Assembly (NCBI GenBank): GCA_013399115.1
Contig: VXAA01003389.1
Coordinates: forward strand, 57,771-121,770
Source of the DNA: Anseranas semipalmata
Taxonomy: Eukaryota; Chordata; Aves; Anseriformes; Anseranatidae
Length of the DNA stretch: 64,000 bases
Direction: 5' to 3'
The position numbers and the translations under genes were made by a program. The notes beneath the pieces are model-generated. The model made no database searches. It saw only the letters and a program-made list of their open reading frames with translations, and was not told the origin of the DNA. Positions 47,978 to 60,264 of this stretch are shown piece by piece (within the stretch, counting starts at the first letter, position 1; every line of letters begins with the position of its first letter).

Positions 47978-48643
47978 TGCTCAGTCAGAAAAATCAGTGT
48001 GCATGCCAGCCCACGTGACTGTTCAGCACTGAAGAGGAATGGCATTGCTCCATCCCTTCCACATCTAGGCCCCCCAAAAGATCTGCTTTTTCCCATTTCT
48101 ACTTACATCTGCACTGAACAGCCAGACTTGTGTTTCCACTCAACAATACTGCCTTCCACCACATTGCACCCAGCTCTGCTTTTCTCTTTTTCATCCATCA
48201 ACCCTAAATTGATACCTCACTCCACTTTGCCTTTTTTCTTTTTTCTTTTTTTCTTTTTTTCTTTTTTTTTCCCCCACAATACATGCTACAAGCATGTAGA
48301 GACCTGGGAGCTCTCTCTGCTGATTAGAGAGTTAGGATCTCTCAGAGACCTGGCAGATCAGCAGTAACTGCTACTGTGCAAGCACGTTTCTGGACACACC
48401 ATGCACATGCTGACATGCTGCTGTGCACTCCCTCCAAAAAGGAAGCAGCTGCATACGGCCAGTAGGGACCTGCTGCAACAGGCCGGCTGGTATCAGAGCT
48501 ACATCACCCTGCTGCTGGAAAATTTCAGGCTCGGACAGCTGAATCTGTTCTTATATAACTGCCAATTATCAGGCATAGAAATACCAATAAACTTTGCTTT
48601 TTTTCCCACTGGATAAAAGCCTATCATATGTAAGCTCTGCACA
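47978..48643 (+). mobile_element. Candidate solo LTR of unknown ERV type
   Basis: The 3' part has LTR-like layout: a TATA-like TTATATAAC (48549-48557), then AATAAA at 48587-48592 about 35 bp later, then a T-rich stretch and about 50 bp to a CA end. A proposed element TGCTCAGTC...CTCTGCACA is flanked by CTCAG on both sides (47973-47977 and 48644-48648), in the TG...CA configuration with a 5-bp duplication. It includes a polypyrimidine tract (48230-48275) and a somewhat GC-richer U3. Chance could produce a 5-bp match, no second copy exists in this window, and the termini are not a strong inverted pair. Closely spaced TATA and AATAAA are known in some avian retroviral LTRs, which is the reason for the suggestion. 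Confidence 0.35.
48230..48275. repeat. Pyrimidine tract, (TTTTTTC)n-like
   Basis: C/T-only run made of T blocks separated by single C, ending CCCCC. Confidence 0.85.
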
Positions 48644-48648
48644 CTCAG

Positions 48649-50164
48649 TGTGTAGTGACACAGATGAGGCCAGCTTTAGTGAATTCTCATTACTCCCCTC
48701 TGTGTCTCCTGCAGTTTCTGAGCAAAGACAGGGACGAATAAGATGACTTCAGATAAAATTTATTCCCTTCTGTGCAAAGACACACATATAGTAAATATAG
48801 CTCTCTTGGAGCTCAGTTCAAACTGTATCACAACACCTGCTATGATATTTAACAACTATAACTTTCCCTGGTGGAGACTGAAGTACACAGCCTTCTAAAC
48901 AGGGAGGTAAGTAAAACAATCTTGTTATGTATATGGATTTTCTGTAGACTAGCAATATATTCACTGAGATCAAAAACATTAGCCTTCATTCTCTTGCAGA
49001 GGAATTGCTATGCTGAAAAATATATATATATAAATTTTTAGGATCAGATGTTTTATGAACAATATCTAGATAATATAAAGCTATGCAATCTTAAATTTCA
49101 CACCTCTCCACTTTTCTTTAGTTTCCCTCCCTCCTCAAAAGAAAACAAGCCAAAAGAAGCTGTTAATGATGGATTTTCTTCATTTACAATTTCAAAATAT
49201 TTTTATAAGACAAACAATTGAATTGCTACCATAAAATGAACATAATTTGTACAACTGTAGCCTAAAATCCAGATTTTATAGAAAAGCTTCAGATGTCTGT
49301 ATTTCCATAGAGCAGGTCTAATCAGAATTCAACTTATCTAATGTGTTAACTGTAATTAATTTTCAATTCAACTGGATATGTAAACATTTCAAAATTAGCA
49401 TTTTTAATAAGGTTAATGCAACTTAGGTTTTCTAACACTGAAAAAAAAGAGTCATTTCCACTCCGCATATCTAAAAGTTATTTTTATGCAATAACGGAAT
49501 ACAGATCATATTATAAAAGGTTTTTGGAAGAGATTTATATACTAAGAAACCAAAATGAGCCATTATCCAGTTCAAATGATTGGGTTTTATTACATTTAAG
49601 ATCATCAGTCAGGTTGATCTATGAGTTTGAAACCTGGATGCTCTCCAGACTGATATTGAGTTCAGCCCAACAGTAACAGAAGTTAAGTTACAGTACAAGT
49701 GCAGGAGAAAATAAATATAGAAGTCAATTTACAAAAGGGAATTTCTGCTAAAGTTTTACTAGTTATTAGCCTAAAGAAAAGGTACATAACTGTCCTCCAA
49801 ACTGATCAGTGGGAATGGAGCTTATACCTGAGAAAGTCTGCTTAAGCCAGGAATAGGTCTTCATCCAGACAGCTCACATTGCAGCAGCAAATTGTTTAGG
49901 CATATTCCCATATGTGAAAGAAGAGATAATTGATACTGACCTTCTTTGTGCAGCTCAACAAAGGAAGAGTGATATTTGGGAAGTACTTAGTGCTTGGGAA
50001 ATTACTTATTTGGCAAGTGCTTGGTCTGGACATAGAGCTGAAAAATAATGTTTGACAATCCCAAGCAGACAGGAAATTGTGTTCATATATTTTTGGCTTC
50101 TTCCTGCAAATTTCTTAGAAAGTCAGTTTTCCACATACGTCTGAGTGCTGCTTTGGCAAGAAAT
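48649..50164. other. AT-rich stretch, no gene
   Basis: About 1.5 kb. It has a short TA run at 49019-49032. No gene is recognised. Confidence 0.6.
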
Positions 50165-51187
50165 TCATAGAATCATAGAATGGTTTGAGTTGGAAGGGAC
50201 CTTAAAAACAATCTGTCATGGGCAGGGACACCTTCCACTAGACCAGGTTGCTCAAAGCCCCATCCAACCTGGCCTTGAACATTTTCAGGGATGGGGCATC
50301 CACAGCTTCTCTGGGCCACCTCTTCCAGTGCCTCACCACCCTCATGGTAAAGAATTTCTTCCTCATATCTAATCTAAATCTACACTCTTTTAGTTGAACA
50401 TTACCTCTTGTCCTATCACTACAGTCCCTGATAAAGAGTCTTTCCCCATCTTTCTTATACTGGAAGGCCACTATAATGTCTCCCTGGAGCCTTCCCTTCT
50501 CTAGACTGAACATCCCCAGCTCCCTCAGCCTGCCTTCATAGGAGAGGTGCTCCAGCCCTCTGATCATCTTTGTGGCCCTCCTCTGGACCTGCTATAACAG
50601 GTCCATATCTTTCTTATGCTGGGGGCCCCAGGGCTGAACACAGTACTCCAGGTGGGGTCTCACAAGGGCAGAGTAGAGGGAGACAATCACCTCCCTTACA
50701 TTGGTAGCTAAGTTTCTTTTGATGCAGCCCAGGATACAATTGGTTTTCTGGGCTGCAAGCGCACATTACTGGCTCACGTTCAGTTTTGTGTCCACCATCA
50801 CCTCGAAGTCCTTCTCCGCAGGGCTATTCTCTATCCACTGTCCAGCCTGTATTCATGTTTGGGATTGCCCTGACAGATGTGCAGGACCTTGCTCTTGGCC
50901 TCATTGAACTTCATGAGGTTTGTATGGCCCCACTTCTCAAGCCTGTCAAGGTCCCTCTGGATGTTATTCCTTCCCTCCAGTGTGTCAGTCACACCAGTCA
51001 GCTTGGTTTCATCCACAGACTTGCTGAGGATGCACTCAATCCCACTGTCCAGGTCACCAACAAAGTTGTTAAATAGTACGGGTCCCCACACAGACCCCTG
51101 AGGGACACCACTTATCACTGGTCTCTACCTAGATATCAAGCCATTGACTGCAAGTCTTTGAGTGACCTTTCAGCCCATTCCTTCCAG
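50165..51187 (-). mobile_element. CR1 LINE with partial, inactivated reverse transcriptase
   Basis: The longest CR1 of the window, - strand, about 1.02 kb. The + strand opens with the 3' terminal TCATAGAATCATAGAATGG and GTTGGAAGGGACC. On the - strand, 50238-50567 is an open C-terminal segment (G-M-F-S-L-E-K-G-R-L, then F-F-T-M-R-V-V-R-H-W). Farther 5', 50831-51118 reads S-G-V-P-Q-G-S-V-W-G-P-V-L-F-N, the RT domain block. It continues to K-S-V-D-E-T-K where the catalytic F-A-D-D signature would be, so the active site is destroyed. Both frames are disconnected by stops or frameshifts. It is 5'-truncated at about 51187 within the RT domain and non-autonomous. Confidence 0.95.
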
Positions 51188-53225
51188 CAAATTCCAAATA
51201 TGATAAGAGGATTGTCACCAGAAAGTGACTATTAGGGATACAAGGAAAACAAGATACAACATCCTCTGTGATTATTATGACAGTTCATCCACTAGCAATC
51301 TGATACTAGAGGTTCTGAAATTTTGGATTGGCAAGGGGTGAGCCTCACTACCTTTCTTAGGCTGGGAAACACACAGAAATATAAACTCTTTTCTCAGAAG
51401 TTAGTTCAATTCCTGTTGTACCACAAATGCTGAGTGGTGTGGGGTTAAAGGAGAGAGAAAGAAAGGGAGAAAAGAGGGAATTAGAAGACTTATTTCAATT
51501 TGATTACAGCAGTCCTAATGCAAAACAAGAATAATTCCTACAAATTCTGGCCATTGTTCCTCCTTGTGCAGTTCCCCATTCTGTAACACCCCAAGCAGAA
51601 AATGTGAACACTAAGGATTATCTCCAGCCTGTTACTTTTCTCACAGGCCATTGACATGAGACATGCCACCTCCTACCAGCATAGCTGAACATTTCCTGGT
51701 CACTAATCTGCAAACCCTAAACTCAGGAAACTCAAGTTTGTTACAGCTCTATGTTGCTTGTGGACCCTGCCTGGTATAGACCAAACAGAATGGAAAGATT
51801 GATCTTGGTATCACTTTTTTTTTTTAACTAGCCAAAGTAAAATGAGGCAGACACTTACTATGTCCTTGTATTAGGCAATTTCTTGTAATACTAATGTAAG
51901 CATAGGAAAGGCCTCTGGCTGCACAGCCAGGATAATGAGAGATCTATTTTCCCCTGGCTTTCACTATGATGATTAGTAAATTATTGGCTTATTTCTCTCT
52001 CCAACCCTACTTCACCCATCTGACACCAGAGCATAAAACCTTAAATGATTCCTGCTTTCTTTCCTCTACTTGTCATCCAGACTGCTACTTTCCCAACATC
52101 CTTCTGCCTATAAGGTGGTTGTATCTGGAAAGGGTTAAAGCAGACCATCAGTTTCCTAAAGCAAAAGCTGCCCTAAAAATTGTTAGTTATTCAATATTTG
52201 CCATAGTTTTGTTCTATTTATACATTGTTCAGTGAGCACAAATCTCTTTTATAGTTGAGAATCTATGTATTGGAAAAAGTGTTATGCAAAAACATGACAC
52301 AACTTCAGTAATCGACACATTAGAAGCTACAGCATGAAGACGTCATATAATTTGTTCAAAAAATTGATTTATCTCCTTGTTTCTGATTACATTAGTACCA
52401 CTAATAAGATCTTATTACATGAGTGTGATTACATTATTCTTAAGCATACATGTTCTAACTGTTTGAAATTATTTATTTTTAAATCAAATGCATTGCCTGC
52501 AGAAGTACAAAAATTAAGCATCTAGGCTCTGTGAATTCAGACTTTGATGTTCATACTTGGCTTACAACAAGATTTGCTCACTCCAATGAAAACAGAACTC
52601 CGGTTAAGTATGTTTCTTTAAAGAGAAATCTCAAATTACAAAACCAAGCAAACCAAACCAAAATAATAATAATAATAATAATAACAACAATAATAATAAT
52701 AATCATAATAACAACAATAATAAAAGTAAATGCACACACACAGGATCTCTTGCTAAAATAGCAATATTAAGCGATATGAGGAAGATTACATCACCAAGTA
52801 GAGACTGAGTCAGCTTATAAAATATGATTCTAGAGATGACTTATTGCATTACTCCTTTTCTCTAACTCACCAGCATAATGGAAAACCTTGGAAAAAAATC
52901 TCTAATGTGATTATTTCGAGTACTGAGCCCAGAGGTAGTTTAAAGTTGCTAATCACATCGGATTCTGGCTTTAGGTTCACTCAAGTTTCTTGGCTACATT
53001 AAACTTCCCTTGAGTTCCCTGTGCTCAGAATTAGATAAGATTAACAATTTGCTGCACAAGTGATTTAATCAGGACTGAACTAATACAGCTTTATTAGATA
53101 TCAGTAGCCATGCAAAAAGAAGCAATATTTATATATATGTATGTCTATATAGCAATACATATACACTATATTAGTTCTAGAGAGAAAAAGAGAGAAAATA
53201 TAAAATGCTCAAAGACTTAGGAACG
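51188..53225. other. AT-rich stretch, no gene
   Basis: About 2 kb. It contains a purine-rich patch at 51445-51480, a T run at 51815-51825 and an AAT/AAC microsatellite at 52661-52724. No gene is recognised. Confidence 0.6.
52661..52724. repeat. (AAT)n / (AAC)n microsatellite
   Basis: AAT units interrupted by AACAACAAT and ATCATAATAACAAC blocks. Confidence 0.88.
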
Positions 53226-53531
53226 TGTATTGGGTTTACGTGGCAAGGGTTTGGTAGCAGGGGGCTGCAGGGGTGGCCTCTGTGAGCAGAGCCCAGCAGC
53301 TGCCCCATGTCAGGTCAGAGCCAGCTCCAGCCGGCTCCAAAAGGGACCCGCCGCTGGCCAGAGCCGAGCCAGGGAGCGACGCTGGTTGGGCCTCTGGGAG
53401 AGCTCCCTGTTCTTATCTCAACCTTTGAGCCCTTTTCCATCCTATTTTCTGCCCCTGTTCCTTTGAGGAGGGTGAGTGAGAGAGTGGTGTGGTGGAGTTT
53501 AGCTGCCCATAAGGGTGAAACCACCATCACA
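53226..53531 (+). mobile_element. Family-2 LTR with internal deletion
   Basis: A 306-bp + strand element starting TGTATTGGGTTTACGTGG and ending CCATCACA. The first 180 bp match 45044-45228 almost perfectly, including 'gccagagccgagccagggagcgacg'. It then jumps at about 53406 to TTCTTATCTCAACC, equivalent to about 45990. About 760 bp, comprising the GC-rich core and the AATAAA signal, is therefore absent. The last part (GTGAGTGAG ... GTGTGGTGGAGTTTAGCTGCC) also resembles the end of family 1. It may be one deleted copy or a short subfamily; no exact target duplication was seen. Confidence 0.87.
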
Positions 53532-55112
53532 AAAGGAAACAAAAGACTACTTTTAGATTCATCTCACAACACACAGAAAACAAGACCTCCAGAATCGGTG
53601 AATCTATAAACTTAGGGCAATATAAATGGTTACAAGATTTTGAATTGTACCTGCGGCCAGAGATCAAAATGATTTTAAGTATTTTAACTGAAAAGCATAA
53701 AAGCATGCTGAAAAACAGTGAGTGAGTGATCACATAGAACAAAAATTCAACGGTGTTTCCACTTTCAGAGACACAAAAGAAACTTCAGAATTGTTCTTTG
53801 CACTGGGGTAGTGGTCTGAAAATATCTTCACTCCTACTATTCCAAGGCCAAGGTGGACCTGAGTTTCCATGTTTTTTCTTATTTTATCGAAAGTAATTTA
53901 AACTTTTTTGTGTGTACTTATGTAATTCTTAGCATTTTAGGATTACCTAAATGGTCTTTCCAGATAAAATTTCTGGAAATTACTTATAAAATGATATAAA
54001 CCTTTTCCTTCAAATACCAGCATGCTTATCCTGGACAGTTCTGAAATCCTTCATGTTAGATTTCCTGGTGCTTCTTCTATCAATGTGTAATAATGGTTGT
54101 AATAAGGTGTACCCATTACACTGCATTTAATTAATCAGTTGGCAGGATGCTGAGAAAAAAAAAAAATCTTTAGATACAGTCAATTGTCTTTTGATGAAGA
54201 TTTGTTTCTCAATAATACACTATAGGACTGCCGTGTGCCAGAGTAAGGATGAGAATGTTGCATGGGAGAACAAGAATAGGGATACTGTAATACTGATCAG
54301 ACTGGTTCCTCCTCTTCTGTTTTGTTGTCAGTTTGCTTCGTATTTCATTGGTAAGAAAATAATTTAAAAGGGTGACTTGTAGAACAAGCCTCTCTCATGG
54401 ATAAGGCTTTGAAAAAAGATCTCTATTAATTTCTATATACAAAAACTACAAATGGAGCTTGTAATTTATTACTTGATTGGTTTCTAAAGTGTCAAGTCAA
54501 TTTTCTTGTTAAGATTTAACTTGCTGTGCCTTACAGTCTAGAATCAACTAAACAGTTTTGTCCAAAATAGGAACATCTTCATTTTTGAAGTTGGGGGCTT
54601 AATATCTTTCTCAATATGAAGCCTAAACTGATAATATATATGCAATAATCAAATACAATTCTCTTTAGCTTGATTTCCTACTGAAACAAATATTAAGCAA
54701 TTTGACTGTCAGTACATCAGGATCTCATACCCTAAATAGGTTTTGAACTTCTGAACAATTTCAACTGAGTTTATTAAAAGGATGAAGATCACAGACATTA
54801 ACAGATTTTACAACAGCCAGCAGAAGGGCATTTAATAAAGCCAATGATGCTGCCTTCACTGAAGGAAGCAGAGAGCCCTCATCCAGGCTGCTGGACTTGC
54901 CTCACAACCTGTAAGTAGAAGCCTTTTGTAACTCTAATAATCTGCATGCGATTCTAACCAGCAAATAAGGCATATGCCAGTCAGCAGAACAAACAAATGG
55001 AGAGGAATTAGTACTGGCATTGTTAAGGTACATGGGGAACAGGAGACAAAGCTGTGGGGTCTATCTCATTAGAGGTATAATGTTAGAAGGGACAAGACAA
55101 AGATTTTGGTAT
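53532..55112. other. AT-rich stretch, no proven gene
   Basis: About 1.6 kb. It has an A run at 54156-54167. No gene is recognised. A splice-site-bounded segment at 54817-54910 is listed separately. Confidence 0.55.
54817..54910 (+). other. Exon-like segment bounded by AG and GTAAGT
   Basis: A 94-nt segment preceded by TTTTACAACAG (54806-54816) and followed by a perfect donor hexamer GTAAGT at 54911-54916. Two of three + strand frames are open throughout. The polypyrimidine tract upstream is weak. The translation matches no family I know. A non-coding or coding exon is possible, but chance is equally plausible. Confidence 0.15.
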
Positions 55113-55605
55113 TGTCATGGTTTTGGCTGTGATAGAGTTAATTTTCTTTGTAGAGGCTTGTATGATGCTGTGTTTTGGATTTTTGATGAAAATTGTGGTG
55201 ATAACACACCGATGTTTCAGTTGCTGCAGAGCAGTGCTTGCACTGAGCCAAGGCCTTTCCTGCTCCTCGTGCTGCCCCACCAGCGAGGGGGCTGGGGGTG
55301 CACCAGGAGTAAAGAATGAGGAAGGGAGGCAGATTGGGAGTGATGGCATTTGTCTTCCCAAGAAACTGTTACACATGATGAGCCCTGCTTTCCTGGAAGT
55401 GGCTGAACACCTGTCCGCCGATGGGAAGCAGCGAATGCATTCCTGGTTTGGCTTTGCTTGCGTGCATGGCTTTTGCTTTACTCAGTTATCTCAACCTACG
55501 AGTTCTCACACTTTTACCTTTCCGATTCTCTCCCCCATCCCATCTGGGGAGAGTGAGTGAGCAGCTGTGTGGTGCTTAGCTGCCTGCTGGGATTAAACCA
55601 CAACA
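55113..55605 (+). mobile_element. Solo LTR, family 1 copy C, internally deleted
   Basis: A 493-bp LTR starting TGTCATGGTTTTGGC and ending AAACCACAACA, + strand. It aligns with copy A (16744-17338) over almost its whole length but lacks about 93 bp of the GC-rich centre: the sequence passes from GCACCAGGAG directly to TAAAGAATGAGG at about 55310. The R/U5 block (TTATCTCAACC, then CTCCCCCATCCCATC) and the terminal GTGTGGTGCTTAGCTGCC are intact. Flanks GGTAT and AGTGT are not an exact 5-bp duplication, so decay or imprecise ends are likely. The small frames at 55020-55560 are incidental. Confidence 0.88.
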
Positions 55606-57058
55606 AGTGTAATTAAAGAACTGGAGAAAACAGGTTTAGGGCATGCAAAGAAACTTGGGGTATTCTAGCAGGGTGAGAAGAGATACCTTGATGATCTGGT
55701 GAGGTCTCTTCCTACCTGTATTTTTGTATATTTTCTGTACTAGAGTACAGAATGCACTATTCTGTCATAAATGAGACTTCAGTAATTCCAGTGTTTCCAG
55801 AACAAAGTGTTTTCCTAAATTATGGATTTTTTTTCAGATTACATTAGAAGATGCATGTCTCATCCCATGCCCACGCAGTACAAAGTTGCTTAGTACTCAA
55901 CTTTTTAGAGTTTTCTCTTTCCAAAAGGTCAGTATCGTTGGCACTGGTATTTCTGTAGCAATAATCTCTGTCCCTAAATCCAATACTTGGTTATATGACA
56001 AAGGAAGTCCTATTTCTGTAAGTGCTTTTGGGATCAGACCTTATTAGGTTCAGAATTACTGGTAAAGAAGTCCTAACAATATTGCAGCATCGTTTCAAGC
56101 ACTGATAGTAGGAGGATTTAACCTCCCCTTTTGAATGCCATTACGTCCTGTAAGCAGTTATTCCTACTGTCAGGTAGGAGTAATGCAGCAAGACATGTAC
56201 CAGGAAGAGTGTGAATTTAATACTTTATTGCAAAGTTATGTGAAGTACAAATCTCCTTGCAAAGCATTTTCAATTTTTTTCCTGTTATTTAAGTTTGTGC
56301 TAGCATGCAAAAAGTATGACTACATTTTAACTAAGGAATAGGCTGTTATGTTAGCTGACCATAAAAGCATCCACAGCCCTTATGGATGAAAAAGAGGAAA
56401 TTTACAATTTCTGCAGTAAAGATCTTCTAACTGATGATTGATGTAGTCCCCATCTAGCAGTTCTCAGCCCCAGGTAAACACAACACTGCCTTAAATTAAT
56501 TCCTGCTCTGACAGCTTCCGTGTGGCTTTGGAAGTGGAATTTGAAATTATTGGTGTGTATCCCCTCTGGCTATGCCTCTGTTTGCCAATTCCTCTTTCTG
56601 GCCCACCTGCATCAGCACATCTCCCACGGAGAACAGTACTGCAGGTGGCTTCATATACTCTGAGTGATATATTCAAAGCTATCACACATACAAGAATATA
56701 TCAAGGACAGTGTACACGGAGAGGTCTGTACAGGATCAAGGCCAGGTTCACATGAAGATTAGTGCAGATAAACATTCCAAATACTAATACTAATATTAAT
56801 ACTAATAAACAGTAACAGCAACAACAAGAACAAAACTGACCCCCACCCCCCCAAATTGCATTAATCCTATTGCAAAAATTTTGAGAAGTTCATGCTAAAG
56901 AAAGGAAGCATATAACTATTATTAAGCAAGATCTATAACAGTAGGATTTCTGTAAGGAAATTTCCTGTAAGGAAAGCAAGTCGCAAAATGAGAGTTTAAG
57001 CACAGCAGTCAACAAGTGCTGTGCTGGCTGTGAAGTGACGTTCATCAAGTTCATGAGC
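55606..57058. other. AT-rich stretch, no gene
   Basis: About 1.45 kb with no recognised gene. An ACTAAT-type microsatellite lies at 56779-56808 and a C run at about 56843-56850. Confidence 0.6.
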
Positions 57059-57819
57059 ACATGAAGTTCAAGAAGGCCAAGAGCAAGGTCCTGCACATGG
57101 GTCAGGGCAATCCCAAACATGAATATAGGCTGGACAATGAGTGGATTGAGAGCAGCCATGTAGAGAGGAACTTGAGGGTGGATGCAAAACTGAACACATC
57201 AATGTGTGATTGCATCCCAGAAAGCCAATTGCATCCTGGGCTGCACCAAAAGAAGCATGACCAGCAGGTGATTCTCCCCCTCTAATCTGCACTCATGAGA
57301 CCCCACCTGGAGCACTGCATTCAGCTCTGAGGCCCACAGCATAAGAAAGACATGGACCTGTTAGAGCAGGTCCAGAGGAGGGCCACGAAGATGATCAGAG
57401 GGCTGGAGCACCTCTGCTATGAAGGCAGGCTGAGGCAGTTGGGATTGTTTAGCCTAGAGAAGACAAGGCTTCAGGGAGACCTTACAGTGTCCTTCCACTA
57501 CTTAAAGGGAGCCTACAGGAAAGATGGGGAGAGATCACTTCATCAGAGTGATAGGGCAAGGAGTAACAGTTTCAAAATAATGTAAAAGAGATTTAGATTA
57601 GATGTTAGGGAGAAATTCTTCACTCAGAGGGTGGTGAGACACTGGAACAGGTTGCCCAGAGAAGCTGTGGATGCCCCATCCCTGGAAGCGTTCAGGGCCA
57701 GGTTGGATGGGGCTTTGAGCAACCTGGTCTAATAGAAGATGTCCCTGCCCATGGCAGGGGGTGTTGGAACAAGGTGATCATCAAGGTCACTTCCAACCCA
57801 TTCTGTGATTCTGTGATCT
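57059..57819 (+). mobile_element. CR1 LINE, 5'-truncated, + strand
   Basis: A + strand CR1 of about 760 bp. It starts in the end of the reverse-transcriptase domain: the translation from 57061 reads M-K-F-K-K-A-K-S-K-V-L-H-M-G. It then passes through a CCCACCTGGAGCACTGCATTC block (57303-57323) and a frame at 57352 ([16 protein letters not shown]). It ends with the 3' UTR (TTCCAACCCATTCTGTGATT) and the terminal ATTCTGTG repeats. Frames are broken by small indels and stops, so it encodes no functional enzyme. The 5' part overlaps in content with the - strand copy at 50165-51187, giving two independent copies of the same ORF region. Confidence 0.95.
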
Positions 57820-60233
57820 TGAGGTTCTCACTGATTTTCGAACACAATTTAGGTGTCAATAATGGGTGAAGATGTCATGCTCTTTGAAGAGTACATGATT
57901 CAATATTTGCAAAGCTCTGTCCTTTCCAATTAGAGATTTCTCTCCAAAAAGAGAAAGTGGGAATACCAAATTGTTATTTAGCAAGCTTTATACTGATTTT
58001 TTTTAAATATCACAGAACAAAGAAACCTAGCCCAAACATATTCCTAAGAAATTTTGTGAAAAATATTTAACCTCGAATAATTGAAGTTTTAATATATTTT
58101 GAAGTTCCATAAATGATAGATAAAAGCTCCCCGGGAATATAATTTTCTCAGTAGGAAGCAAAAATAAGCTCCTGAAGTAAACATTGAGAAATATTTTTCT
58201 TTTTATTCTTTTTTATACAGCTTTTATTTTTTAGTTCGTATCTTATCTCAAAGAAAAGAAAAATACACTAGAAGGTGGATAATTTCCTCCAACAATATAT
58301 CTGCTTAATATTTTGTAGCTACACAACACAGCAACATGCTATAATTATTTTTATAGACAACATAAACATAGTGCTGTTAATATGAGCATTTTAGTCCATT
58401 TTAGAGATGAATAAACTGAGGTTCACTACAATTAATAACTGTTTAGTTAAAAAATAATCAGCATAAGCTTCTTATTTATATAATTACAGATTTTGCTTGT
58501 CAGCAAAATATGATGAACCCAGTGATATTTCATTATCCTTAGTGGGATCTGAAAAATGCCTTTGAGAGTACCCAGAGTTTTTGAAAAATCAAGCTATCTG
58601 TGCGTTATACATGTGGCTAATTACGGATTTTCCTATCCACTTCTGGACATTAATTTCAAAAGTCTCATTCAGTACGTTTTCTGTTTTGAAGACGAGCTTA
58701 TTCCATCAGATCATTGTCCTGTCACAGCTTTCCTATGTCTCAGGCTTTCCCTTTATAAAATGAAAATCCATCATAAATAAGTCATTAGCGTAAACTATTT
58801 TGAATTTCAAATGCTACTTTGTTTTTAGTTTAAATAAATCTGTTTGCTCCCTCCCAAGTTGTTGGAAGCATTGCTTCACTGGGGCCTTTGATATATTCAC
58901 TGCCATTTCCTCAGGGGATATTTGGCTAAGGTTAAGATGAATTTGGGATTTACAGAATTATGTGAGTTAGTGTTTGATCCTAGTTGGAAAGTTGAATGAG
59001 GAAAAGATTTCCTCTTTGGAAAAATATTTCTGATATCAGCATTTCCTCCGTTTTGCATCAGGTTGAAAAACTAATGTGTAACTTATCTTTCTCAAAAATA
59101 AGTACCTGACTTGTAGTTACCTATATCCCCAACACTCAGCAGGGATAACAGATACATGCATTCAGCCTTGGTGAGTGCTGTAGGAACGAGCTCATTTGCT
59201 TTCCTATGTAAATGGGAATTAATAGATTAGTTGATTCTATTTCTTACCTGAAGAAGGACTTACAGGCCTAAAAGCTGGCTTCCTTTTTTTTTTTTTTTTG
59301 TCTACTTTAGTAAAGAGTTCTACTCATCAATTTGCCTTTTTTTTTCTTGGCGCAATTTCACTTTGTCCAACTGAAGTATTTATTAGGGCAAATAGAGGCT
59401 CAGAAGATTACGTCTTGCCAAAACTTTAAGTGTTTCTTTGCTTTTTATTTCAATGCAGGCAGAAGCTTTATAATTGTAGAGAGTGGTAATTATTTACTAT
59501 TACTATAATGTATTAAATATTAAAATACTTGTAATAACATTAAAATGAACACTCATCCATGGTTAGGTTTGTTTTACAGATTATTATAAATCCATTAAAA
59601 ACAGGAAAGCTTTATTCCAAGCTCCAACATGCTGCACAAGTGCTTTTTGATAATTACATTCCTTACGAGAACTGGAATTTTCCAGGCTTTTTGTGTGCTC
59701 AACTGCTCGTGTTATATGGTTTCTGAAACCTCTTTAGCATTTGGGAATTTGCAGTCTTTGACATGTAATTTTTTTATACCTTTGATTACCTATCAGCAAG
59801 GCAGCTTTGCCACTAGGCACAGATTACATTCACTTAAATTTCAGTTTTAAAATGAGACTTTCTAGAATACAGCAGATTTAAAACAACAACAAAAACAGCA
59901 ACAAAACCTTAGTGGTATCAAAGTCTGGATCCAAGCATCAAACATGGAAAACAGAGCTCTGATTTAGCCTCCAAAATCCACCAATAAAGGCCCAATAAGA
60001 ATTAAGTTCCTCAAAATGGCAATCCAGAACAATCAGCAAAATAAACGGAGCTAAAGTCAGATATGTTCTGCCCAAATCTGCCTGCAGTGGGCCAGGTGGA
60101 AACACTGACTCTGCACCCTTACTGTTGAAGGTACATGGAGCCCTCTTCTACTTTGGATGCACAGTGCTGAACCTTCTCCCAGTATTAATCATATTTTTTC
60201 TAGCAAAGAAATAAGCAGGGCTTTCTTTTTTCC

Positions 60234-60264
<31 letters not shown>

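Noticed and set aside
52661..52724. Short regularly spaced repeats that might suggest a CRISPR array
   Set aside because: It is an AAT/AAC microsatellite with no repeat-spacer structure, in a bird-like eukaryotic sequence.
55111..55615. Target-site duplication for the LTR at 55113-55605
   Set aside because: GGTAT and AGTGT match at only three of five positions, so no duplication is claimed.
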